From positions 72,392,643 to 72,456,642 of the forward strand of contig CM049307.1 of assembly GCA_026874595.1 (NCBI GenBank): a stretch of DNA of 64,000 bases. The letters are read 5' to 3'. The notes under the pieces are model-generated. The model saw nothing but the letters and a program-made list of their open reading frames with translations. It was not told the origin of the DNA and made no database searches. Made by a program: the position numbers and the translations under genes. Position 1 is the stretch's first letter, and each line of letters opens with the position of its first letter. The stretch comes from Sipunculus nudus (taxonomy: Eukaryota > Annelida > Sipuncula > Golfingiida > Sipunculidae). Below, piece after piece: positions 1-11,420 of this stretch.

Positions 1-341
1 CTCACATAGCTCTTAATCATATACAAAACTGGTAGCGCCACCTGCCACCATTTTTGCACAGCATCCGTATGTTTGTCTGCCGTGGGCTAAAATCACTAAT
101 ATCTCAGTAGTGGTTTGACTTTTCTGCCTAAAGTTTTGCATGTTTATACATCTTGGACAGCTTTCTGGATTATGTGGTAGGTGGCACAAACGACATTCAC
201 ATTTTGGCTGCCGACATCCAGGCTATTATGCAACACACCTCACTATATTTCCCCATGCCATTCAATCCATGCCTCACTTCACCCGTCCCACTCTGATTTT
301 GGTGGAAACATGTAGTCGCTTGTTGACTTCCCGTATTCTAG
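1..341 (+). mobile_element. Helitron-like (HINE-type) repeat, family 1, 3' portion
   Basis: The window opens inside a repeat that aligns over its whole length with 27225-27562. Both copies carry the gcgccacc box, the 'ctcagNAGTGGTttgac' stretch, and 'cttcacccgtcccactctgattt', and both end TATTCTAG followed by a T run. In the other copy a perfect hairpin precedes that end; here it is mutated (TAGTCG-CTTGT-TGACTT). The end matches the CTAG|TT ends of other families in the window, so I class it as a non-autonomous Helitron-like element. The 5' part lies before the window. The small open frames inside are not genes. Confidence 0.6.
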
Positions 342-1052
342 TTTTTGTGCTGTGTGCACCAATGCTAGAATTTCAGCAGTAATGTTTGTTAAATTGTTTC
401 TTGTGCTAAGTGTTTAGTACCTTCATTGTTCATATACATGTTACACATGTTCTTGAAAAATAATGGTCCAGCATTGAAGCATTATACCTGGTGTAATCTC
501 ATTGCATAGGTTCACATAAGGCTTGTAGGCCTTGTTTTTATTTAAACTGATTGATCATATGAATGTTGTGATTAAATCTATTTCAAAACATCATGTTACT
601 TCACATTCAAAACTGTACATGAGTATGCAGAAGTGAATTACCAGGCAGAAATGGCAGATGTGGGGTGGAAGAGAGGCCACATGTTTATGTATGACTATAA
701 ACAAACACACATCAGGAAACTAAAATGGTTGTGATAATGACATTACCAGAACCTAGGAAACCATGAGCCATACAAACATGAGTCTGGTGTTCAGAAGCTA
801 ACAGGGTTTTAACAGGGTTTTACAGACTGTGTAATCCCAGTCAACAGGATTGGCGTGGATTACATACACTTGAAGTCTTCAGAAAGTCCAGAAGTCTTTG
901 TGATTAGATCATCCCCCCTCATTTTAGTAGTTTTATAAATTTATAATCCATATATCTGGGTATAATCACTCTTTGTGCCTAAAACCTATTTTTGGCAGCA
1001 CAATTAAAACCATTTTACTTTCCTATGCTTCGAACCTCCCTGTCTTAAACTC
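342..1052. other. no gene seen; AT-rich spacer
   Basis: No convincing exon. A short stretch at about 511-540 (gcttgtaggccttg) resembles 27711-27740, so it may be a scrap of a dispersed repeat. Confidence 0.4.
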
Positions 1053-1209
1053 CCAACCCTGCCAAATAGGTCTTATTACACTTGCATATTGTTATATATC
1101 CATTTTAAGGGTTTTTCTGCCGTTATGGCAGTTTAAAAGGCAGAAATAGGTATTTCTGCCACCTGGCAATTGCCAGGCAGAAACCAAGGCAGAAACTTGC
1201 CAACCCTGG
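1053..1209. repeat. GGCAGAAA-rich block ending like a hAT terminus
   Basis: The motif GGCAGAAA and its complement TTTCTGCC recur at least five times between 1113 and 1200, and the block ends with CTTGCCAACCCTG. Short subterminal repeats close to a CCAACCCTG end are typical of hAT transposons. No matching CAGGG start or 8-bp target duplication was found, so this is at best a one-ended remnant. Confidence 0.25.
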
Positions 1210-3338
1210 AACTAATGAAAGATGACAGAACTATCAGTGAGACAATCCAACACACCAAGATTGACAAATGGGGACACACCCCCTAATTAGCTGGCAGCCT
1301 GCCAACAAAGCCCTCTTGTTGGCCGGTGCTCTCAGGCTACTGGGATATATGAATGGGTGAAAGTGCAGTATAGGTGGCCTGCCTAAGAATAAGATGACTT
1401 CCTTAACAATGGCCTGACCTTGTTTTTCCTGCTCCCACACAAAGCTTACTGGATCATTTCATCAGTATGCCTGGGTTGGGATAAGATTCACTTAAAAATA
1501 AGGCAACATCAAAGTCAAAGAAAGGTAGCAAGAGTAAAACCACTTTTTGACAGGTCACCTATACTACACTTCTACCTTAAAATGTCATAATTCTGGAAAG
1601 AGTGGACATATCCTCTAGATTTATTAATAATTATATCTCAGACATGAAAAGCTATCAATTGATATATGTTTCTAATGGATATGCCAAATTTTATATTTTT
1701 ATTGATGTACCTAATTATGCATATTAAGATCATGCCTTAATTAACTGCCAGTTCACTTTTTGCTTCCTTGCAAGATATAAAATTTTTAAAATCCAAAGGG
1801 TATTTTAAAACCATTGCGTATTATGGAATATCATTCTGCATAAATGATGTTATTCTGGTACATTCCAGGATATTCAGTGTTTAGATCTAGACAACAATAG
1901 TAGTCCACTATAAACTTATCACACTTATTTCAGCGTGAAGCCACTCTTACCTTTCACAGCACTGGCTATCTGTCTCTCGCCGTGTCTTTCTTTAAACTCT
2001 TTGCGTATTAACTATTATTATTATGTAATGTTGACAGGTCTCTGCTGTTGTCACGGTTAATGGGTTATTTGGTTCACTGTGTGACATTTCACTATGATCC
2101 GTTATCTATCACACTTACAGTAGGTCATATAATAATAATATGACTTTATCTCTGCTAACATACCTTTGATATACGTTGATATGGTGACCCGGGCCTAGAA
2201 CATTCTTCACACTGATGCAAGGGCCAAAAAATAGCAACCAATGTGTGGCTGCTTCAAGCTGACGAACACAGCACCGTTGACGATAACCAGTTCAAACGAC
2301 TGAGGCGACACCTATGGAGCACGATAACTTGAGGTCAAGGTCGCTGGCACCTTCTACCGGCAGATGTCGCGGGTGTCTACAAGCCCCCTGTTTGGGAGAA
2401 GCTTGCTTGTCAAGACCAGGCTTGTCAAAAGCGGTACTTTTGAGTCTAGGGAAAGGGGCCACATGGGGGCGCCGTTAGCAAATGTTGTTGATACACATGT
2501 GTAATCTTTATTTTTATTATTATTCCCAGAAAATACCCACCTTTTTTTTCCAAATTAAACAAGCTGAAAATTCCCAGACAGTGTATCTTTGTTTTTCTGA
2601 AACATGAATATCCATAATTCAGTGTATCCTTTAGAAAAATAATATACATCCTTAAGAAAGATAAGATACAGCAAAACTAACAATTGTCAATAAATTCTTT
2701 TTTACTAAACATATAGAATTTTATTCAATGCTGTGCCAAGATTTTATTTTATAACCTGTACTTGACACATTGGCAATTCTAGCTGACCCGGATGGGGTTT
2801 TTATGGGGGTTACTGACTCGCAGTATTTGAAAGTCTCAGAGGCGAGTGGGCATCATATTATAACTCGATCGTTATTTGCAGTTTCATAAACGGTTAATCA
2901 TTTCAAGGTTTTTTCCTGCTACGGAGGATGTTAAATTCAAAATAAGTTACGCATGGTGGTTAAAATTAATTACGTCATTCCCGTCAATCTCAGCTTGCAT
3001 GTGGAACTGCAAGACCGGCTTTTAATTTATTAAATCGGTTATCAGGAGCATATACACATTTCTTTGGTAAGACGTGGGAAAACAAATAAAAGTTGTCGAC
3101 TCTTTTTTTCATCAAAATGGACTCTTCCCTGTAAACAATTATGAAATTTAACCCTTGATATCCCTTTAGTAACCACGGTGAAAATAACACCATGCATGCA
3201 GCATCTGCTCCATACCTTAATTCATATAAATTAAAAAGTTATCTTTTAATATGTTCTGCGATTCATTTGTATTAAGTAGTATGCCGAGCGTGATTTCACG
3301 TTATTTTATATTTTTTTTTTATTGTACCCCGAGACTGA
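1210..3338. other. no gene seen
   Basis: AT-rich sequence with no supported exon or repeat. A patch at 2200-2460 is visibly richer in CG dinucleotides than its surroundings, but I see nothing else to identify it. Confidence 0.4.
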
Positions 3339-3535
3339 GGGGCGGATCCAGGATTTTAGGAAGGGGAGGGTGAAACCTAGGAAGAATAAAAAGAAACCAA
3401 AAAAAGTTCATCGGGCTCGGAAAGGGGATGGGGCCCATTTTATTAAAACCCTAACCAATTGCGGTGCCTGGAAAATGTTGGGATACAGCCCCTCTGATCA
3501 TATTCCTCCCTCCCCCTCCGTTTTGATCCGCCACT
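3339..3535. mobile_element. hAT-like MITE remnant
   Basis: The left end reads GAGGGGCGGATCCAGGATTT and the right end GTTTTGATCCGCCACTG, so GGCGGATC is inverted at the two ends about 200 bp apart. The sequence CAGTGGCGGATCCAGGATT with an adjoining G-rich stretch is a widespread animal hAT MITE terminus. The expected 8-bp target duplication is not visible, so the copy is decayed. A 151-codon open frame crossing it (3322-3777) is incidental. Confidence 0.45.
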
Positions 3536-5201
3536 GCGGCCCATATTATATTAAAGTCCTTATATTCTACATGCCAACTGCGTTAACCGTGTTGAGAATA
3601 TTAGGTCTGACGCCAGCAGCACTGTTGGTAGGTTTTTTTTTCAGAAAGGTGTCCCCTTTAGGTTTTATGAAGAAAAGCCTTTCTACGTACACGTTATTTT
3701 TCGCGCCACCCATACAGGCGAGGGGGGTGAGCGGGAAGTTGTATGAGTATAGATCATGGAATGACCCAAAATTATAAGTTTAACATGGGTCAGGTTCGAT
3801 TCTCTTTAATGTTTAGCTTTTGTAAAGAATAATCTGTTTAAAGTTCTTTTCTTGTTTGATTAGATATAATGAATGATTTTTAAATCGGGATATCTATATA
3901 ACATTTTACACAATTGAAGTTTGTCATCATCCAGAATGTTATAGCCTACAAAATTTTTTATGCATACACCCACGCGAAATAACACATTACATGCATACTT
4001 TGTAACATGCTAATGAAACCATCAGTAACCATTGTTTAAAACCCCAATAACATTATCACAAATTTCCTGTTATTTAAGTTTCTTATTCATGGCTTTTAAA
4101 GAGAAGAAACATTGGAGAGTCGCGCAGGAAAGTCAAAACCCTGCATGGCAAATTGTAGAGACTCTAAGGTGATTTGGAGAATCCAAAAGGGGATGGAACC
4201 TGTGTCAAAAATATTTAAATTACATGTATATGTAAAATAAAATAATCAGTACTTTATCTCATTTATGTGTCATTATATGATTAAAGTAAAATATAATGGA
4301 CGGTTGCCAGTTGTCAGCCCAGCTTTTGACTGGTTTTAATTTGTTTGAGGTAGGCGGCAATGGTCTTTGACTGTACAAGAACCAGCTTAATCCTCTCCAT
4401 CTGTCCTACAGGTAGAATTGGAGCGTCCGATCGGACACCCAGAACCGTGCCGCTTACCCCTAGTTAATTCATGTAAGCCCACGTTCCTTTCATGCAGCTT
4501 ATAATTTACATGTAACCATACATGGTGTTTCTCTTATAATCTTGTTTTTCAAATAATTTTACCCTTTATTCATGATAAGTTTAGGTCGTAAAATCAGTTT
4601 CTTGTTTTTCCCCATCAATAATACATCTAAGCTAATCTTGGCCAGGTATTCTAGGTATGGTTATCAAACACCGCCCGCGTCATTTTTAACCTCCCGCGTG
4701 AAAAATTTTTTTAATGATTTCATCTTTCAAGAAGATAAAATAATACAATTTTGATCAGACTTTATTTGTTTTGTAGATAAGATATGTGAAACAAAAGACT
4801 CTTTCATATCGGTTTAGTCAATGTGTCAAATAAACTGACTAATTTTTCAGTCAATTTGTAAAATGCTTTAAATTTTCAGTCATTGTATAAAGTGCCTGAG
4901 TGAATCAGTCAATTTGTAAATTGACTAAAAATATATAATCATAACCTTAGTATCAGTTACATTAATCATCACAAGGAAAAGAAATGAAAACAGATGAAGT
5001 CAGAATTATATTTAGATGTAAACAATTCGTAATTGAGTTAATAAAATCAGAACTGATAGCATGGCATTATAAGAATCTTAATATTTTTCAGCATTTCCCC
5101 TCACATATACCTTTTATTCAAACAAAACAAGACCAACGAAAACCATCTGAATGTCAAATGTACGCTATCCCAAAATATACGTCCTAATAGCTTACACTAT
5201 A
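3536..5201. other. mostly no gene; weak exon-like patch at 4433
   Basis: Mostly AT-rich and featureless. At 4433-4530 a stretch rich in CG dinucleotides follows a possible splice acceptor (ctgtcctacag). It is open in one frame, reading VELERPIGHPEPCRLPLVN before running on to a stop. No donor site was found and the family is not recognised. It could be chance or a decayed exon. From 4810 to 4930 the sequence repeats short 'cagtcaatttgtaaa' phrases. Confidence 0.2.
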
Positions 5202-7300
5202 GATAGATAGATATATTTTATTCACAACAACAAACACATACAGATCACAATAAAATGGATAAATATAAAATATACATATATCTCTCAAAATTATATTCAT
5301 AAAATCTGCAAGTGTTAAAAGCCATGAAAAAGGAGCACTAAAAAGTAACCTTACGTTTGTGAGGTATACTTATTTCCATAGTGGACCTTGAAACACATTT
5401 AACAAGATGGCAGACCATGCATACAATTTAGATAATTTATCATATTAGTTGATTTCAAAATGCTGACTGAGACTATCGAACATGGAAACACTTATTCATG
5501 TACATATGTCAGTCAGTTACATATATGTAAAACTATTGACTACAGTATTTTAAAAATTACAGTGATAATAATAGTTACATGTATAGTTTAAAACGACTGA
5601 GTGTTCATAAAAAAGTGACTAAGACATTCATGTAACTGTGAGTTACATCTATTAAATACTGTGACTAAGAGATTCAAGGATAAAAAGTGACCATGATTAA
5701 TAATTATGTAATAAAAATTCCATTTTCCAGTTCCTTCATTTTCCTAAATAAGTAGTCTTTGCAGTTCTTCATAAATAATCTCTTACTGTTTGAGGTTTTA
5801 ATACTAGATGGCAATTCATTCCATAATTTTATTCCATTAAATTTAAAACTATATTTACCCTGAGTTTTGACTTGAGGTACAACATAAGCTTGATTTCTTC
5901 TTCGTGTGTTATAACAATGTCTAACAGGTTCCATATCACTAAGGTATGCCGGAGCATGATGAACATGAGTATTATACATTAGACCCAGTGTTGAATATTC
6001 AACCCTATGTGAAACATCCAACCATTTCAGCTTTTTAAAGTCACTTACTCTTAGGCTTTGTCTATTTGAATAATTTCTGACAAAACGTACCATTTTATTT
6101 TGAGCAGTCTGAAGCCTAGTCTTCAGTTTTTTATGAAGTCCCCGGTACCAAGTGTTACAAGCATAATCAAAAATTCCCTGTAGTAGTGAAGAGCATAACA
6201 ATTTTCTTTCCCTGAAATTCAGATTTGCATGTTTCCTGTACAGAAATTTTATTCTAGTATTTATTTTACTTATGACTGTATTGCCCATGATGTTTCCAGA
6301 GAGGGTCTGATCTAGTACTACCCCTAGATATTTAACATGTTCTTTAGAGATAATGTCCACAGAGTTACATTTAATGGATAACATGTTTCTTTTTCTTAAT
6401 CTTCGGCTGGATGCAAATAAAATACTTTCAGTTTTACCCAGATGAATGGAAAGCCTATTTTCCTCCAACCATACACACAATGACTCTAATTCAAGTGAAA
6501 GTTAATATTCTATCTCCTTAGGATCTCTCCCACTTACTATTAAAGCAGAATCGTCTGCATATAAGACTAAATCACATCCTACTGAACATTTCATATCATT
6601 TACATATATGGTAAATAACAAAGGTCCTAAAATGGAACCTTGTGGTACCCCACATGTAACATTCCCATAATTAGACCGTACATTATTGATTTCCACAAAT
6701 TGTCTTCTGTCATTTAGATAAGACTCGAACCATGAAACAGCTGAAGTATTCAATCCAATTGCCTGTAATTTGGTAGTTAAAATATTGTGATCTACAGTAT
6801 CAAAAGCCTTCTGCAGATCTATAAGTACCATGCCAGTGTAAATTCCACTATCCATATTAAATCTTATTTTATCTGTAAGATGTGTTAGAGCAGTGTTAGT
6901 GGAAAAACCAGGCCTAAATCCTGATTGATACTGATAGAACAAATTTTTGGTTCCAAGATAAGAATACAATTGATCATATGCTACCCTTTCTAAAATTTTG
7001 GATATGACTAGTAAGATTGAGACAGGTCTGTAATTTCCTTCATAATTTCTGTCACCTTTTTTTAAAGAGTGGGACTACTCTGGCTATTTTGAAATCAGTG
7101 GGAACTGTTGACGTTTGTAGGGATAGATTTATTATAAAAGTAATAGGTGCTGCTATCGAGTATGCACCATCTTTAAGAAATTTTGCTGAAATTAAATCAC
7201 TTCCAGTAGATTTTGCAACATTTAACCCTCTTAATACCTATCATATAGGTATTATTTTTAGCTTTGCTTCCTTTAAAAGAGAACCTGACATTCATGACAC
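5202..7300 (-). mobile_element. Non-LTR (LINE) retrotransposon, 5'-truncated and inactive
   Basis: Read on the minus strand, this element holds a reverse transcriptase and C-terminal region (7300 down to 5704) and a roughly 500-bp 3' untranslated tail. The tail ends at 5202 in AATAAAATATATCTATCTATCTATAG-type sequence, a short-repeat 3' end used instead of poly(A) by some LINE clades. The endonuclease and ORF1 expected upstream are missing, as after incomplete target-primed reverse transcription. The domain style suggests a jockey/CR1-like clade, but the clade is not settled. No target-site duplication could be matched. Confidence 0.85.
5704..7234 (-). pseudogene. LINE reverse transcriptase, broken
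   Basis: This would make cDNA by target-primed reverse transcription. On the minus strand the fingers region starts near 7210 (LNVAKSTGSDLISAKFL). A run of seven A at 7063-7057 shifts the frame just before GDRNYEGNYRPVSIL. Then come motif A (FDTVDHNIL), motif B (GVPQGSILGPLLF) and the catalytic YADD at 6561-6550. A single in-frame TAA at 6504-6502 interrupts the protein, and the same frame continues as CVWLEENRLSIHLGKTE, then KYLGVVLD and the C-terminal FNGIKLWNELPSSIK before the final stop. Two further stops lie near 7243-7238. The catalytic residues survive, but one frameshift and at least one stop make it non-functional. The reverse transcriptase identity is firm. Confidence 0.88.
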
Positions 7301-7309
7301 AAACTGACT

Positions 7310-7775
7310 ACATGATACACAGACAGCAAACATGGTTTTAAATTTATTATATTGAATTGGTTGAAACTATTTTACCGGTGCTGAAATAGTTAAAACTTTT
7401 TTAACCTTTCTTGTTAATTAAGTACACAAATATACAGATACTTTTTATTTCCTTGACTATTTCCCAGTGTGGATTTCGCGGTAACAAATTCTGTCAAATC
7501 CGGTGATTAGTCCAACCCCTATATTAGCCTTCAGCGGCAGGTTTTCATGATTAATGCTTCTTTCCCTTTTTTCTGTTGCGCGCTTAATTCAACAGACGTG
7601 ATGTTCCTGGCATTCAAACTCCTGGGTCGCCGATTTTGAAGTATGCCGTGTAGTGCTGACATCTGTCGGGCGTCTTGTGAAAATTTCTTGTCGTCACCAC
7701 TGCGCATGCACTACTGCCAACGTTGTTTGTTTCCGGTGTTCGCAGATCCAAGCCACAGGACAAGCTGGTTGAAGG
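7310..7775 (+). other. possible 5' exon or promoter, weak
   Basis: From 7560 to 7775 the sequence becomes richer in CG dinucleotides and ends GGTTGAAG|GTAAAC, a reasonable splice donor. It could be an untranslated or short first exon with its promoter. No TATA box, initiator or conserved peptide is evident, so this is only a candidate. Confidence 0.15.
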
Positions 7776-8365
7776 TAAACATGTTTCTAATCATAGCTTT
7801 ATTTAAAGACCTTAGTCATAGAAATATTTTTAACCCTTTAAGAGATGACTTTTTACAGTCGGTGGTTATTATGTCATGGTCATGCTCAGCTGAGCATGCA
7901 TGGTAAACTGAAATATATTTGAAGAAGAGACCTCTCATCTTGTTGCCTATCTTTTCCACACAGACCAGTGACCACTGTGTCCAGGTAATACTATTACTAA
8001 TACTAACCACTGTACTCTGTATTATGGGTACGACCATGTAATGCAGGAAGGATCTTTCGTTATTCTCATATATTATTGTGATAGCTCATTATTTAATTCC
8101 TCAACTAACAGTTAGTTTTGCTGAAACCTGGATTTTAGAAATCCAGAGCCGAGGAGAAGTGGTCCTGTCCCAAAACAGGCACCTGGTAAAACCTGGAATA
8201 TTCGCGGAATTTCTGAGAAGCTCGGAATAAAAAGTCCATGCATTTCCTACAAGTGATATCCATTTGGGATGTTTAAAAACTGTATAAACTGATCAAACGA
8301 CTATTAATCTTTCTGATTCTGTCTTTTCTATGCAAAAATCATTGCTCTGTTAAGGTAGAGAGGAT
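7776..8365. other. no gene seen
   Basis: No exon or recognisable repeat found between the possible donor site and the next mobile element. Confidence 0.35.
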
Positions 8366-9706
8366 GATTTATTGCTTGCCGGAATCAAAGATTTCGGCTA
8401 GCATGTTGGTCAGTTGCGTATGTCTGTCTGTCTGTTTGTTTGTCTGCACTCTCCTGGTCACAATTTTGCCACAATCACCTTGAAACTTTCAGAGATGATG
8501 GACAACCAAAATTCTAGGTGCCCTATTGTTTTTGGTCAAAATAGGTCAAAGGTCAAGGTCATCAAAACTTCTCTAAAGGGATTTTTCTTCATATCTTTAT
8601 GACTATTAGTCATATCTACTTAAACAATAGCTCATTTTAATCGTCATTCCAAGGCCTGTCATCTGGTGTGTAGCTGACTCGAATTTGCCATAACCATGGT
8701 TACAAATTTTGGGAGAAAAGTCATGATATTCGAAATAAAGGGTCTTATTTTTCTAACTTTGTCAGTTTTAAAGCTAGAGAGATCTAGTTTTTTGCATCAG
8801 GTAGCTTATTTTTTTTCTCTGAGTCTTCCCCATAAACTGATAAGGTCGTCTTGTCTCAATCTTGTGTCATTTTGTCAGTCTGTTTGTCAGTTGTCCTCAA
8901 ATTCACCTGCTTGCTGGTTCTTGTGTCTCACATATAGCATTCTACAGGCCACAGTTTTTAAAGAAGCATTTGAAACTGATGCATATTATGTTTTACAGAA
9001 ATATCTCAAAACTTATTTTTCATTTTCCCGATATGGCCGCTATGTGGCGCTGCACATGACCCTCAAATACATATCATTATATTGACCATATCTCTAAAAC
9101 CCAAAGCTTCAATTACAGAAACTATGGCTTATTTTTTTTCCCTGAGTCTTCTCCATGACCTAATAATGTCATCTGGTCTCAATCTTGTTTTGCTTTGTCA
9201 GTGTGGGTGTCTGTTTGTCAGTTGTCCTCAAATCCGCCTGCTTGCTGGTTCTTGCGTCTCATATATAGCATTCTACAGGCCACAGTTTTTTCAGTAATCC
9301 TTCTAAAACTGGTACATCTTATGTGTTACACTAATATCTCAAAACAGATTTTTCATTTTCCGGATATAGCCACTAGGGGGCGCTGCACTTTCACCTCCTT
9401 AACATATCATGTTTTTGCCATATCTCCAAAATTATAAACCTTATCTACATAAACTATTGCTAATTTTGCTCTTCTTTACCTTCGGCACTTTTGTCTGGTA
9501 ATCTGTTATCACAGATGTGTCAGTATATCTGTCTGTTTGTCCTTTGTGGTCAGCTTTGTCTGCTTCCACATTGTTTTGTCTGATATGTCAGTTTACAGGC
9601 CACAACTTCTCAGCAAACGCTGAGGGTCATTCAAATAATAGAAAACCCACAATATGTTCTGTCTGTCATTTCAACTTCCGGCAAGGGCTTGACCTCTGGT
9701 CCTCTA
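8366..9706 (+). mobile_element. Helitron-like (HINE-type) element, family 3
   Basis: CTTGCCGGAA at 8375-8384 is answered by its exact complement TTCCGGCAAG at 9676-9685. This is followed by the stem-loop GACC-TCT-GGTC (9691-9701) and the terminus CTCTAG|TTT (9706). A (GTCT)n/(GTTT)n run lies just inside the left end (8418-8444). The interior holds two degenerate copies of a roughly 310-bp unit (about 8805-9060 and 9122-9380), both with 'cagttgtcctcaaat', 'gcttgctggttcttg' and 'catatagcattctacaggcc', and a partial third near 9530-9605. Subterminal inverted repeats, a 3' stem-loop, tandem interior and a T|T end fit Helentron-derived elements. It encodes no protein. Confidence 0.7.
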
Positions 9707-11104
9707 GTTTGAATTGTTTTGAAACGACCAGATAACTGGCATGTTTTCTAAATTTTAGAAGTAATTGTAGAATTCCTGGAGAATCTGAACCCATGGTGAC
9801 AGAAGTGGTCTATTTAAAATCAGGGTTGACACAACCTTCCCAGAGGGAAAGGAAGGGAAGTGAAGAAAAACTTTCTTCCCACAATAGAAGAAATACCTTC
9901 TTCTCACCCTTTCTACCCAGGGAAGAAATACAGTTACAGTATACATGTATTTTTTGTTTTTCAAATGTTATTTTGGCCTTTCATGTCAGTGCACATCAGG
10001 GGGATTGTTTTTACCAACTTTAAAATGTAGAAGATATGCACACAAACCCTTTTGGTGTTTGAAAAAAAAATGACTGGGATATGGCTGTGGGGTTCACTGG
10101 AGTAGTCTTTAGTTGGATAATTAAGATGAACACAGTCCGAATGGATAGAATGTGGTGTGTACAGTTTGTATTCTCTGCAGTTGTGTATAACGGGTCATTT
10201 AAATTGGAGTATATTCACTCCAGGTTGTTTTGTAAACTAGGGCTAGTCTTAAGCTGAGTAATTATACTTCAAATTAATCACTTCAATTTAAATTGGTTAA
10301 GCGGAAGCATTCACTGTTTGAGACTGTTGAGCAGATTGCTTCTTTATTTGTCCAGTACAAGGTGATCTTACCTGTCAATACAAAACACTTGGGCCTCCCT
10401 AAAATATTTGCTTCCAAAATATCTACCCTCTATTCCCCAAAACATTTACTATAGAAATTTGAGTGGGATCCCAAAATGTCCAAAAAAAAATTATGAATTT
10501 GGGTTTATGTTTGGGTTGATAATATGTTTAAATCCTCTATAAATCCTTCTTTTTCTTATGTGTATTCCTGTTTCCATAAGAATACCAAATGTTTCGATTT
10601 GTCCATTATGATTAAAGCCAATCACCACTTCTAATAAACGCTACACTATCACTAATAAAGGCTAACACTATTAGTGCTGTCAAGCTATGTAAAAATAGTA
10701 CTGCTTGCTACAAGCGGTACAACTATGTACGGTGAGAGTCTACCTCTGGTTGAATACAGCTGTTCAAATTACCTTTGGGCACATATTTCTTGTGTAGCAT
10801 GAAGGCATTAAGTGATGGTGTGTAGGGGTACAGTTTGAAACTACTGTCAGGCTAAATAATAGGCGTTGCTTTCATTTTTTGAGTGCGTCCCGAATGTTAC
10901 CAAAACCATGCTTCTGAGATAATCTTAACAGTTAAAATAGTATTTACTCTTTTCGGCGACTATAAATTCAGTGAGATATTCTCAGCAGTAAATGTCACAT
11001 ACCAGTATATACTAGGTCTGAATTGCTTGAATATGCTGTGTCAAGTTCCCACTGTTAAAGTCGGAAAGAAAGTGGCATGAAACAAAGTATGCACTGCTGT
11101 TATA
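9707..11104. other. no gene seen
   Basis: Spacer without supported exons. At 9822 CAGGGTTGACACAACC resembles a hAT left end, and 9837-9935 is an imperfect inverted, purine/pyrimidine-rich block (ggaaggg ... cttccc). No matching right end was found. Confidence 0.3.
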
Positions 11105-11376
11105 TGTACCAACCCCCCATATTTTGATGGTACCAATATTTCCTGTTGTACGCATTGTACAGTTAATGGAAGAGCCATCCAGTGTTTGCTTTATTGAAGG
11201 GAGAAAAGTTTATGAATATGAATTAAGCCATGCCGTTACAAGTACCAACCCCTCGTATATAGATGGAACCAATGTTACCAGTTGTAGTAACTTGAACGTG
11301 GTGCATGTTTAATGGAAGAGCCACCCCTTGTTCAAAGGGAAACCATGTTTCCAACTGCACACAGTGTAAAATAAAT
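11105..11376. repeat. Two degenerate ~136-bp direct repeats
   Basis: Two copies start at 11108 and 11244 with ACCAACCCC, then share 'gatgg(t/a)accaat', 'gttgta' and 'ttaatggaagagcca'. They abut the 90-bp satellite but do not resemble it. Confidence 0.6.
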
Positions 11377-11420
11377 AGACCAGCCACATGGAACATTTCA
11401 AAAGGCCGGTGTAGACAGAA

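Noticed and set aside
3322-3777. 151-codon plus-strand open frame
   Set aside because: It runs through a hAT-like MITE and its flanks, and the low-complexity basic start comes from an A-rich tract. No protein family fits.
3780-3815. B-box-like GGTTCGATTCT suggesting a tRNA or tRNA-derived SINE
   Set aside because: No A box at the right distance and no cloverleaf can be folded around it.
8696-9437. Overlapping open frames of 65-129 codons with repeated peptide phrases
   Set aside because: They arise from the duplicated interior of the family-3 Helitron-like element and are not gene copies.
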